Source: Tuctoria greenei
Lineage: Eukaryota > Streptophyta > Magnoliopsida > Poales > Poaceae
Direction: 5' to 3'
NCBI GenBank assembly: GCA_036927565.1
Contig: JAYESD010000005.1
Location: 95,148,301 to 95,212,300, forward strand
Length of the DNA stretch: 64,000 bases
The notes under the pieces were generated by a model that worked only from the letters and a program-made list of their open reading frames with translations, was not told where the DNA came from and made no database searches. This document shows, piece after piece, positions 35,801-46,997 of this stretch (the stretch's first letter is position 1; every line of letters starts with the position of its first letter). Both the position numbers and the translations under genes were made by a program.

Positions 35801-37797
35801 AAGGAGGTCAACTTAGGGATTTCTATAGGAACGATATCAATGCGGAACAAGGACGTACGACTTTACGACACATGAGTACCATTAGCGATCACGATGAAAG
35901 GACCTCGGTGATGTCAAACAAGGCATTTTAGGGCAAGGCTCACATTGTAGGCATTTCGCCGAATATCTTGGGGTTGTACTTTATTTCCGTCGCTTCATCA
36001 CCATTCAAACGGCATCATGGTACTTAGGCTTGTCAGTTGCAACAGCATCCTACCCCTGCATCACAGACAAGGTCTAAACATCAACAAAGTTGGTTCTTTC
36101 CTCGTGAACATTTCATCGAACACCTTAGCTACAGCACTGTTCAACTAACCTTTGCACAAATCAGAGCTAACCTTGCACCAGTTGTTGATACCATTGTGTC
36201 AAAGGCGTGTTCCTGCATATCCTCTATGAGACACATCACTTACTTCTCTACTAGGACATGACCTATGAGCAGAACGCCACGACGATAGAATGTAGGCAAC
36301 AACGTCGATGCATAGCCGATGTGGCCTAACTTCGAACGCGGGCATAGACTTGCTGGTTGCCTAGAGGTGGACTTGGAACATGCTGTAGCGGTGCCGTGGG
36401 GTGGAGATACGATAGCGACGGTGCGAATGATTGGCGCCGCGGAAAGAACGGGCTTGGACGACGGTGCGGCCATGGGGCACGGCCGGCGAACACGCAGCAG
36501 GGTGGCGGCGAGGGAGGCGAGCGGGCCGGCGGCGAAGCGGTGCTGTGCGCGACGTTGGCGGCACGTGGGGGCGGCGCCGTCGAGGAGCCGAAGCATGGAC
36601 GGCTGGGCACCGGCGGTGGTGGTGCGCATGCGGGGGCACGGCGAGGGCGGCACGCATGCGGGGGCACGGCGAGGGCGGCGCGAGCCGGCGAGTAGGGAGA
36701 CGAGCCGTCGGGGTGTGGAGCGCTCGCGAGCTGGTGGCGCCGTGGGCGGTGAAGGAAGCAGGCGCCTGCACGGGCCAGCAGCCGAGCGCAGGGCAGGGCG
36801 CCGTCGGGAGCGGTTAGGGCGAGCGCGACGTCGGTGGTGCATGGACGGACGCGGAGGGGAGGGGGCGCGCAGGCCGGGAGAGGAGCGCCGGAGGCGAGCG
36901 GTGTGTTGTGGATAGGACCGGGAGAAGGCAGGGCGCTGGGATAAGTACCAACGTTTTCATCGCACTGGCAATCGCGATGGCACATGCATGGAATCGGTGT
37001 CACGCTGTGGGCAGTGCCGACCTGACTTGTGGGCACCACCTATGGGACCCACCTCCCTCCTTCTTATCTCCATTCTAACAGCAATTAAATATCTAACAGG
37101 CTCTAAAAGTGTTAAAAGTGGGCAGGGGCACTAAACAAAATATGAGGAATTTATTGGGCAAATCAATTTCAGTATTTGGTAAAGTTTCAAACAAATTCAA
37201 ATTTTGAATTTGAATTCAAGTGGTGATACTTGACTCAATGATATAAATAGTAGATTAGGTTCAAAAATCCTGAAACTTTGAAGTTACCCTTTTTGAACCA
37301 TATGGGACCTCAGGAAAAATTTGGAGTTGATTTGGACAAGATTAAGTACAAAGTTATAAATTTGAAGTCGACTCTGATTAAACTCTCAGTACGTGTCCAA
37401 TAAATGGAAAACGTGCTTCAAAAATTTTGAAACTTTACCGAGAGTCTATTTGGAATATTAGAAGGTCATGGAAAAATTTACAGCCTTAGATTTTAATTTT
37501 TATGAATGTCCCATTTTAGGGTTGGAATAATTCCTTTTTCTTTCTCTCCATTTTGTTTTCTTTTCTCCTTTAATTTTTCATTGAAAATGTGAATACCTGG
37601 AAATTAAGGATTTTACCCCTTAAGTTCCAAATACATTAGCAACCCTGTTCTGTATGTAAAATTTTAACAGGTTCCTATTTTTAGTGAACATTGGTTAACT
37701 CATATGGTTCATGTGAGTTTGGATTTCCAGGTCCACATTCAAAATTTTTAAGTTCGCATTTTTGCGTTTTTGTTCTTCCGAAAAGCGGGCTTTTACA
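32824..37797 (-). repeat. LARD 5' LTR (right)
   Basis: It starts TGTGGGGACCCGAG and ends GGGCTTTTACA. It is collinear with 22971-27918 throughout, including the GC-rich block (36310-37050). As the 5' LTR it would hold the promoter. Confidence 0.93.
36310..37050. other. GC-rich block inside the LARD LTR (right copy)
   Basis: Counterpart of 26470-27190. It includes an extra short direct repeat (GCGGGGGCACGGCGAGGGCGG) near 36629-36677 that the other LTR lacks. Low-complexity open frames on both strands are not conserved. Confidence 0.65.
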
Positions 37798-37802
37798 GGC
37801 TA
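37798..37802. repeat. Target-site duplication GGCTA, right copy (LARD)
   Basis: Identical to 22966-22970. Confidence 0.95.
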
Positions 37803-38497
37803 TTTGCTAGAAAGTACATTTAAAACATAAGAAAAGCATACTAAGATGTCTTTTTGATTAATCCTATCATATCCCAAATAATTGACATAATATGACTCCA
37901 TCATACACATTTACCATCATAACACATCCATCAATATGTATCCATCCAAGTACCAACTTATTTCCGTCATCATCAATCTTATTCATTTATCACAACCCAA
38001 CCCATATTCACAACCAAACCATAACCATCCAATTTCCCAATTTCCACTCTAGTCATGTGAGGGTCCAGGTCGCTTATAACCGGGAGCACGACTATCATGA
38101 TAGTTTTTTAACAATCTGCAGAGGTTGTACCGCTTTACCCGCAAGTTTTTAATTTTGTCCCCTTTTGGTGACTAAAGAACCATCATTATGCCTATGACCT
38201 GTCAGTCACATTACACACTTCCATCGATGTGTGGTCAAGAGATCACAAAATAGCCTTTACAAAGGAACTACCAGCATCTTCAGACCCAATGAGGTTTCAC
38301 CGGTGGTTATGCCTCCAACTGAGCACATCCAACCAGGGGCCCTCTCTTGTGCTGTTCGGATTCCAGGACAGTCTCGCCACTATTGCAAACCCAACTGACT
38401 CCGATTCCCCGCTCCCCCAAATGATTCGAACAATGCTGGCAATGCACCTAATTAATTGGCTAAGCCTCACCCATACTTGGAGCTGTGGTGGCACTGT
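37803..38497 (-). repeat. Gypsy-A 5' LTR, second fragment
   Basis: It continues 22970 after removal of the LARD. The text GGGAGCACGACTATCATGAT, GCAGAGGTTGTACCGCTTTA and CACAAAATAGCC is typical of grass Gypsy LTRs. Its far end is not seen: Gypsy-B sequence starts at base 50596 after removal of Copia-2. The open frames here are chance. Confidence 0.7.
38493..38497. repeat. Target-site duplication ACTGT, left copy (Copia-2)
   Basis: It precedes the TG of the Copia-2 LTR and matches 50594-50598. Confidence 0.92.
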
Positions 38498-39903
38498 TGT
38501 AAGGATCGAATGCCCAAGAGGGGGGGGGTGAATTGGGCTTCTTTTAAAAAATCTAAGCAATAAAACTTAATTCCTAAAAGCCCAATTCCCTACGCAAACT
38601 ATCTATGCATTCAAGTAAATAGGAACTTTGCGGAATGTAAAATGCATAAACGTAAGGGAAAGGAGGAGGATGCAAACTCCCGAGGAGACACGAGGATTTA
38701 TCCCGTGGTTCGTCAAGATCGTCAAGATCTTCCTACATCCACGTTGTGGCACCCAACAAAGGGTTTTGCCACACCCAAGTCACCGAGACGAGGGATCTTC
38801 ACTCTTCCTCTCTGTTTGCCAACTTCGGCAAGGTGGAGCTCAAGCCTTGTACAACTTCGACCCTCCGGGCTTCCACAAACGCCTTGGCAAGCTCCGGAAG
38901 TCTCCTCACAGTTACAAACACCAGGGCACTCCCTTGAGGCTCTCTCACTATCCTAGAGAGTCCACTCACCCAGAATGGAGGCACACAAGCTCTCTCTCTA
39001 GCTAGTTCTAGCCTAACTCTTGGTGTATAGGTGATCGAAATGGCGTGGAAGTGATTTATCTTGGTCTTGAACGCTTTTGGATGTGTTGATAATGTTTGGT
39101 GATCAAGACTTGGTGAAATGACAGGATTAGGGGGTATTTATAGCCAGCCTCCCTGAAATAGCCGTTGGAAAAGTAGGCTGACAGAACTTTACTGTGAACA
39201 CCGGATGATCCGATGTCTCCCCTTTAGTTATCATCGGTCAAGTTTACTTTAGCTGACGTCATTGTGTCAGATATGACCGTTGTTACTGATGTTGATCCTG
39301 TCTTCTCATCAGATTATCCGATGGCTCTTCCTCCAGAATTGACTCAAGCTTGATGCTTACTGGAGTGATTGACCGATGTGTATATTTTGTACATCGGATG
39401 ATCCGGTGCTACACTTGGTCCAATGATATTGCAAAATGTACTGATGGATCGATGTAGATGAGCCATTCACATCGGATGATCCGGTGAGTGCTTTGTTCTG
39501 AGGTCTTCTTCTTCAGTTGAACCAACTCGACCGATGTGTTGTTCTGAGGTATCATCGGTTGATCCGGTGAGTTGATTTTGTTTGCTTCGAGTTGTTTCTA
39601 TGTGATTCTTTTGTGTCTTGCTCAAATGACCTCTTAGACTTTGTTGAAAATGTATTTCTGATGATTGTAAAGCATTAAGTGTCATCAATTTTGGTTGAGT
39701 GACTTTGACATAAGAGCTTTCACTTCTTGTCTTCATATCATTGATCTGATCTCATACATTGATTGAATATGGGTCTCCAATGACATATTGATTTCATTTG
39801 ATTTAGCGATTATTGGGACCTTGCATTCACAAATTCATTAGTAAAATCCAATGGTTGTCATTAATCACCGAAACCATACCTCATGGGGGCCTAGATGCTT
39901 TCA
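38498..39903 (-). repeat. Copia-2 3' LTR (left)
   Basis: It begins TGTAAGGATC and ends GATGCTTTCA on the plus strand. It includes an 8-G run (10 in the other LTR) and, at 39200-39570, an array of CCGGATGATCCG-type palindromes. Confidence 0.95.
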
Positions 39904-40297
39904 ATCTCCCCCTTTTTGGTGATTGATGACAACACAACAATTAAAGCGCAATAGTAATGAATTTGATAGAATGAAACATAAACGGATATGTAATGAATAC
40001 AAGATTATCACACTTCAAATTTGAAGGCTCAAAATCAAATGATCACAAGATATAGATAGACGTCAAATAAGCTCAATTGATTAATAACTTAGGAGTACAC
40101 AAGAAATGCCAAATGAGTAGCAAAAGCATCGAATTACAAAAGATGATATAGATAAACTCCAAATAACAAAAGATAACTCACAAGAAGGACTCCCCCTATA
40201 GCTAGGACACTCCCCCTGAGACTAAGCTCTCCTCCCCCTGACTCCTCTAACTCTTCTCCCCCTTTGGCATCAAGACACCAAAAAGGGATCCGAGTGC
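39904..40297 (-). other. Copia-2 polypurine tract cluster and 3' spacer
   Basis: The primary tract abuts the LTR (39904-39919, plus strand ATCTCCCCCTTTTTGG). Four more CTCCCCC or CTCCTCCCCC tracts lie at about 40190-40265. Multiplied polypurine tracts are a described Sirevirus trait. No gene is present between them. Confidence 0.85.
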
Positions 40298-42457
40298 CTA
40301 AGGACCCTGAGAGCTGGACGCGATGACGAACTGGTCACCGTCGCTGTCGTTGGAGCTGCTGCCTGGCGTAGCAGTGGAAGGAGCTGTCGGAGCCGTAGGA
40401 GCCACCGTCGGTGCCTGCTGTGTAGGAGCTACTGGAACAGGGGCACTGACGACAGAGGCCGGCGTCTGCTGGAACAGGGTCGTAGCCGGCAGCGGGGAGT
40501 GAATCGGTGCGCCAGGAGCCAGCAAAGGAGACATGCTAAAGGAGGGGATCGGTGTAGACGGCACCGGAGCGGCAGCTGGAGCCAGGACTTGTGGTGGTGG
40601 AGCAACTCCTGGCAGCTACGACGGGAGGGCAATCCCGGTCTGGGTGTAGAGGTTGGTGATCAACCCCAGAATGTCCATCATCGCCTGCTGCGTCTGCTGC
40701 TGCTGGTCGAGGGAGCGCTGATGCATCTGGTCGATCAGCCCCGTCAGCCGATTAGTGTCCTCTCGCCTCTCACGGGCGATCTGACGCTGCATCTCCTGCT
40801 GCCGCTCCTGCTGGAGCTCCAGAAGTTGGGCGGCATGCTCCGCTCAGGCCTGCTCAGCTGCAAGCCTGTCCAGACGCTGTTGCTCAACCATCTGCTGAAG
40901 AAGTGACGTGAGCTCTGACGTCTGGGAGACCTGTGCCTCAGTGACGGGAGGTGGAGTAGGTGGTGGCACTGTAGAGCCTCCAGCCTCCGCGTCGTGCTGC
41001 CTGGGTGAGGGTGGAGGTGGAAAGTACTCCTCGACACTGTCGTCGGTGTCGCTCTTGGACTAGATGTGCTGCAAGTCCTCACCCTGTGCCTCTACCTCAG
41101 CTAGCCTCTCATCCTCCTTCTCCAGGTCCGACCAGTCCTCCTCAAATAGCTGTGCCCTGACCTGATGCTCGACTGGACGGCCAAGACGGCAGTCTCGAAG
41201 AGCTGGGGCACGGTAGTGACCGAACTGTGTGACACTCTTGTCAGTGAGACGGTCATGCACGGCGGACTCCTCAGGGACCATCATGGAGAGCAGATAGCTG
41301 ATCCAGTGTCCATACACGAGCTGCCTCATCATCCCCAATCCATCAGTGATCACGTCCTCCATCTCGCATATGAGGACGTCCACGATGTCGAACTCCATCC
41401 CGTTCATGATGTAGAACAGGAGAGTCTGTTGAAGGCTGGTGAACCCCTCCAAGTAACCTGACCTCGGCAAGAGCGTGCGGCGCAAGGCGAGGTGCAATGT
41501 GCGTGTAGCTGGGGTCAACAGAGCCGGTACCCTCGGCTGGTCTGGAGAGAAGGTCGGGCCAAACAAAGAGTGGATCTCCTCCAGTGCTGGTGCCACTCCT
41601 CCAGTGAGCGGCCTCCTTGGTGGATCTGCCTGACCATACACTCTCTCATTCACGCAAGTGTCGTGCAGGTCCACTCCTAGCAGCTGTGCCAGTGTCTGCC
41701 TTGTCAAGTGATAGTGCTGGCCCATGAACATGAAGTCAATCGATCTTCTGCCCTCAAAGACGTAGAGGGTGGCGTAGAACACGCGTACCCAATCCTCCAC
41801 ATAGGCACTCCTCTCATAGGACATCAGGTGCACCAAACCTCTGTACCTCTCGAAGTATGGGCGAATCTCCGTCTCAGCAGCCAGAGCGAGCTGATCCCAG
41901 TCCAGAAAGATGTGCTGGAACAACTTGTGACCTCGGCGTCTGTAGGTCTCGTAGAGGGACGCCTGCGTCACAGTCCAGAAATGAGTGTCCACAAGAGCTT
42001 CTCTGGGCTGCGGGTACCACTCCTCAAGCAGCACACTCCACCTGAGTCGGCGGAGCTACTTGGCCTCCATCTTCTGGTAATCAGTCAACTGGACTCCTTC
42101 AGCGACATGGACAGTGGTGTCCATCTTGTAGATGGCTCGCTGGGCCTCCATGTCCTCACGACGATCAGCAGTCATCGGTCTCGGACGTGGTGCTGCCGGG
42201 GGAGGACCCCCACGGGTCTGGGCTGAGCGCCGGCAGACGAGAGGCTCTTCTGGCTCTCCTTCGGACTCAGACTCATCGATCACGGGAGGCTGCCTCGGAC
42301 GAGCCTCGCAGATCCTCAAAGATTCTCCTCGGCCACGCTCACGCTCCTTGGCGGCGCGAGCTGCCATCAACGCCTTCTTCTCCTCCTTCAAAAATTTCTG
42401 CTTCTTCGCGGCCGGCTCCGCGATGGCCTTGCCCTTGTTCTTCTTGTCACGAGCCAT
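40298..42457 (-). pseudogene. Copia-2 extra ORF in the envelope-like position
   Basis: A single minus-strand frame runs from ATG 42457 (MARDKKNKGKAIAEP) to TGA 40298, 719 codons, with in-frame stops at 42056-42058, 41060-41062, near 40846 and near 40620. In order: a Lys/Arg-rich N-terminus; an Arg/Glu/Pro-rich linker; a folded region of about 320 residues with FYATLYVFEGRRSIDFMFMG and LTRQTLAQLLGVDL, resembling the putative plant transposon protein domain (Transposase_32 type); a Gln-rich coiled-coil stretch (LLQQMVEQQRLDRLAAEQA); and a Pro/Ala/Thr-rich tail. I see no signal peptide or convincing membrane segment, so the envelope-like label describes position only. Function unknown. Confidence 0.8.
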
Positions 42458-43729
42458 TGCGATCGGGCGCGTGAACAGAGTTGACAACGTCGAACACACG
42501 GAACGGCGACGCGGAGATCGACTCGGCCAGAAACCCTAGCAACGACCGTTGAGGGTGGTGGTGGTGTGGCTGGGTGGCGGTGGTGCGCGAGCGGTGGTCG
42601 GCGACCGGAGGCGGCGGGCGGCGACGGGCGACAGCGGCCGGAGGGCGGCGGCGGCGTCCGGCGGCGGCGGTGGCGCAAGGGCGAGTGAGGTCGGCGGCGG
42701 AGGTGCGTGGCGGCGTCGGGATCGGGATAGAGAAAGGAAAAAGACGAACGGCCGTTTAAATAGTGAGTCCCAAACCCTAGCCGACATTTTAACACCGGAT
42801 GGACTGATGTTGAACGATAGATGCATCGGTCGAATGCCACAGTAAAGGTTTTCAGAAAAGTGCTGTTGACACCGGATGGACCGACGTTGAGGGATGGGAG
42901 CATCGGTCGAATGGCACAGTAAGGGTATTCAAAAATGGAATGTTGACACCGGATGGTCCGACGTGGGATGAAGTAGCATCGGTGGAATTTGGCACAGTTC
43001 CAGAAGAGTGAACACCGGATCGACCGATGTTTTTCAGAATGAGCTCATCGGTTGAATTGGGATAGCGATTAAGCTGGCCCTTGGAGATTGAATACCAATT
43101 GATCCGATGAGAGATTGACCTAGGCATCGGATAATCCGATGACTACTGAACAGCAACATCCCATATATGTCCTTTGACCAAACAAACAAGCAAAGAGAAA
43201 CACATGTCTTAGGACTTTTTGGGCAACCCCTTACCCCTCAAAAATGCTAATTTGCCAATAACTTGGCTAATCCTTAAGGCAAATAGAACACCGAAGAAAA
43301 ATAGGAAGGAAATTATCCAAATAAAATGTAAGGCCCATGCTTTGTGAGCTAGAGTATGAAGACTTCTATCTCTTTAAAGCATGTTCCTCTAGGCATTAAC
43401 GCACCTAACATTTTTTTTCTTTCCACCTTATATGAGTTGAGATATTGCATTTCAAACAAGTCTCTTTCTCATGAGGTGGGTTCCCCTTTGTGACAATCTA
43501 CCGTATGCAATGCCAAACATTGATAATGCAATAAATTACAAGTCTATATGGCAGGCATCATGCAAGGCATAAAATAAATCTATCTTGCCAAATTTGAACC
43601 TTTCAAAGGCTTCTTCAGGGAGAGCCACTCTCCAAACCTTGGTAAAACCCAAAAGAACCTCCATCCAAGGCTAACCCTTGCTCACCCCTATCCTTTGAGA
43701 GTTAGGCAAGACCTATATGAAATGCATTC
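42458..43729 (-). other. Copia-2 spacer between pol and the extra ORF, with palindrome array
   Basis: 42540-42760 is very GC-rich leader just upstream of the extra ORF. 42790-43145 holds five spaced repeats of an ACACCGGATGGACCGA...GCATCGGT unit, the same palindromic words as in the LTR. 43150-43729 is AT-rich and featureless. This may be the promoter or splice region for the extra ORF (inference). The open frames here are low-complexity. Confidence 0.65.
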
Positions 43730-45718
43730 TTACATGACGTTTGATGCATCTAGCACATTTAATTCACTTCTTAGCCTAGAAAAAGTTTTCTCATCAAGTG
43801 GTTTGGTGAAGATATCTGCCAATTGTTCTTCGGACCTAACACCTCTCAAAGAGATGTCTCCCTTAGCTTCATGGTCCCTTAAGAAATGATGGCGAATATC
43901 AATGTGCTTAGTGCGGGAGTGTTGAACGGGGTTTTTAGCTATCTTAACCGCACTTTTATTGTCACAAAGGAGAGGCACACAACCAAGTTTAATCCCAAAG
44001 TCCAAAAGGGTTTGCTTCATATAAAGAATTTGGGCACAACATGCACCAGCCGCTATGTATTCCGCTTCCGCCGTGGACAAGGCGACGGAATTTTGCTTCT
44101 TGCTTGACCAAGATACTAGGGAACGCCCAAGCATGTGGCACCCACCGGAGGTACTCTTGCGATCCACGCGACATACGGCAAAGTCCGAATCCGAGTATCC
44201 CACAAGATGGAATTTTGCACCTTTAGGGTACCACAAGCCCACACTAGGGGTATGCTTAATATACCTAAGTATCCTAAAGACCGCCTTCCTATGCGATTCT
44301 TTAGGTGCCGGTTGAAAGCGAGCACACAAGCATACACTAAACATGATATCGGGCCTAGATGCGGTAAGGTAGAGTAATGAACCAATCATAGAACGGTAGT
44401 TAGATTGATCAATAGGTTTACCGTCCTTATCTGCGTCGAGATGACAATTGGTTGCCATTGGAGTGCTTCTTGAGCTACAATCACCCATCTCAAATTTCTT
44501 CAAGAGGTCCTTGGTGTACTTCTCTTGATAGACGAAGGTCCCCTCTTGAAGTTGCTTGATTTGAAATCCAAGGAAGAAGTTGAGCTCTCCAATCATTGAC
44601 ATCTCGAATTCCCTAGACATCATTTTGCCAAACTCATGGCTAAGAGCTTCGTTAGTTGAACCAAAAATAATACCATCAACATAAATTTGACAAATGAACA
44701 AATCTCCGTTGATGTCCTTGGTGAAGAGTGTAGTGTCCACCCTCCCGATCTTGAATCCTTGCATGATGAGGAAATCCCGTAGTCGTTCGTACCACGCCCT
44801 AGGTGCTTGCTTGAGCCCGTAGAGCGCCTTGTGAAACCTATACACATGATTAGGATTCCTCGGATCTTCAAACCCGGGAGGTTGTTCAACATAAACAAGC
44901 TCGTTAATGTAACCATTAAGAAAGGCACTTTTCACATCCATTTGATAAAGTCTAATATTATGATGTGAAGCAAAAGCAAGGAGTATACGGATGGCTTCTA
45001 GCCGGGCGACAGGAGCAAATGTCTCCCCAAAGTCTAGTCCTTCAACTTGCGAGAACCCTTTGGCCACAAGTCTTGCCTTGTTGCGGACCACAACGCCGTT
45101 CTTGTCTTGTTTGTTGTGGTACACCCACTTTGTTCCGATGACGTTCTTGTCCTTGGGTCGCTCCTCCAACACCCAAACTTCATTGCGGATGAAGTTGTTG
45201 AGTTCTTCTTGCATGGCCATCACCCAATTTGGGTCTTGGAGTGCTTCCTCAATGTGAGTGGGTTCTACACATGAAACAAACGAGTAGTGCTCACAAAAGG
45301 AGGCGAAATGGCGAGAACGCGTACTTACACCCCTTGATGGACTTCCAATGATTTGGTCCATTGGATGCACCTTGGAGATGCGTCCATGCCTCATAAGTGG
45401 TTGTGAAGCACTTGGCGAAGGTGATGCGTGTTGCTCCTCTTGTGGTTGGACTTGATCATGGACTTCTTCTTCTTCTTGATGTTGTTGTGCTTGTGAATCT
45501 TGAGTTGACAATGGATCATCCTTCTCTTCTTTGTCAACTTGAGGCGCCATGGAGGTGTTGTTGTTGGAACATGAAGCTCCCCCTTGATCATGGCTCTCCT
45601 AAACTTCAGGCTTGATGTCTCCAATGGTCATGTTCTTCATGGCTTCTCGTAGAGGCTCATCATCTATTTCATCATAACCAAAACTCTCCTCTTGGGAGCC
45701 ATTAGATTCATCAAACTA
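43730..45718 (-). pseudogene. Copia-2 reverse transcriptase and RNase H
   Basis: The frame is open for 606 codons (45550-43730). An acidic Gln/Glu-rich linker is followed by the RT core NEVWVLEERPKDKNVIGTKW, ARLVAKGFSQVEGLDFGETF and MDVKSAFLNGYINELVYVEQ. The catalytic box reads YVDGIIFGS; YVDD is expected, so a catalytic Asp is lost although the frame is intact. RNase H follows: SDSDFAVCRVDRKSTSGG, STAEAEYIAAGACCAQ and QHSRTKHIDIRHHFLRDHE, ending LADIFTKPLDEKTF and a short tail. Upstream it is in frame with integrase, separated by TAG at 45716-45718 and another stop near 45600. Confidence 0.94.
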
Positions 45719-46983
45719 AACATCACAACTTTCCTCAACTAAATCGGAGGTTTGGTTGAATACTCGATATGCTTTTGAGTTTGATGCATAACCAAGGAAT
45801 ATACCAACATCACATCTTCTTTCAAACTTACCGAGCTTTTTCTTGCGGTAGATGTAGCACTTGCATCCAAAGACTCGAAAGTAGGAGATGTTGGGCTTTC
45901 TCCCAATGAGAAGCTCGTACGGGGTCTTTTGAAGTAGGCGATGTAGGTAGACCCTATTTGCGGCATGGCACGCCGTGTTGATTGCTTCGGCCCAAAACTT
46001 CTCCGATGTGCCGTAGTCATCAAGCATTGCTCTCGCAAGAGTGATGAGTGTCTTGTTCTTCCATTCAATGACACCGTTTTGTTGAGGGGTGTATGTGGCC
46101 GAAAATTCATGCTTCACACCTTCACGGTCACACCACTCCCCAATGTTGTAGTTCTTGAATTCGGTGCTGTTGTCACTCCGGACCTTGATGATGGGAAGTT
46201 GAAATTCCCTTTGAGCGCGGTTGGCGAAGGTCTTGAACACTTCCGGAGTTTCACTCTTGTCACCTAGAAACAAAGTCCAAGCATAGCGAGAGTTGTCATC
46301 AAAATAACAAGACAATAGAGGTAATCGCCAAGACTTTGATATGTGGACGGTCCGAAGAGGTCCATGTGAAGTAGTTCAAGTGGCTTGGAGGTTGACACCA
46401 TTGTCTTCATTGGGTGGTGTGAAGCAACTTGCTTCCCGGCTTGACAAGCGCTACAAAGCTTGTTCTTCTCAAATGTGACATCCTCCACGCCGGTCACCAT
46501 CCCAAGCTTGAATGAATTCTTGAGTTTGTCCATCCCTATGTGCGCTATGCGTCGGTGCCATAGCCATCCCAAACTTGCCTTAGTGAAAAGGCAAGTGGTC
46601 AAGCTAGCATTCTTGTTGGAGAAGTCCACTAGGTAGAGGTGTCCATGCCGAAATCCTTTGAAGACAATGTCTTGGCTTGTTTCACTACTCACAACAACAT
46701 CATTTTTGCTAAATGTGCATGTTAGTCCAAGATCACATAGTTGTGCAATAGAAATTAAATTGAAACTAAGTGACTTAACATACAAAACATTAGAAATAGA
46801 TAAGTCATTTGAAATAGCAATTTTACCTAACCCAATTACCTTGCCCTTAGAGTTATCACCAAAGGTGACTTGTTCATGATTGCCGGGGTTTTCTATGGTG
46901 GTGAACATACCATCATTGCCGGTCATATGTTGAGTGCACCCGCTATCGAGTACCCAATGCTTTCCTCCGGCTTTGTAGTTCAC
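45719..46983 (-). pseudogene. Copia-2 protease and integrase
   Basis: The protease site LDSGCTQHMTGNDG is intact near 46940. GAG-pre-integrase and the zinc finger follow (WLWHRRIAHIGMDKL ... LCSACQAGKQ). The integrase core shows LLHMDLFGPS, a frame change near 46290, VRSDNSTEFKN (Gly to Ser beside the second catalytic Asp) and TPQQNGVIEWKN with the Glu. The core ends with LGKFERRCDVGIFLGYASNS. Apart from the one frameshift the domain is largely readable. Confidence 0.93.
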
Positions 46984-46997
46984 CTACACACATGAAT

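Larger units (their letters stand above)
22971..37797 (-). mobile_element. LARD-type non-autonomous LTR retrotransposon with about 5-kb LTRs
   Basis: Two direct repeats of 4948 and 4974 bases (22971-27918 and 32824-37797) flank a 4905-base interior. The whole is bracketed by a perfect 5-bp duplication, GGCTA. Each LTR begins TG and ends CA. A tRNA-Met primer site and a polypurine tract lie in minus orientation at the expected places. The interior has no gag or pol homology. Long LTRs with a non-coding interior define LARDs, described in Triticeae and other grasses, which must use proteins of an autonomous relative. The LTRs differ by several per cent by eye. It is inserted in the Gypsy-A 5' LTR. 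Confidence 0.92.

Noticed and set aside
37892..38531. Plus-strand open frames in the Gypsy-A LTR fragment
   Set aside because: Composition and text are those of a grass Gypsy LTR; no protein homology.
38628..39005. 125-codon plus-strand open frame near the Copia-2 3' LTR edge (copy at 49317-49646)
   Set aside because: Antisense to the element inside the LTR; differs in length between LTRs through small changes; not a gene.
42388..42903. 171-codon Arg/Pro/Ser-rich minus-strand open frame upstream of the Copia-2 extra ORF
   Set aside because: Overlaps the GC-rich leader and the palindrome array in another frame; low complexity and no family recognised.
42790..43145. Regularly spaced repeats resembling a CRISPR array
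   Set aside because: Units are imperfect palindromes with diverged intervals inside a plant retrotransposon; the same words occur in its LTRs.
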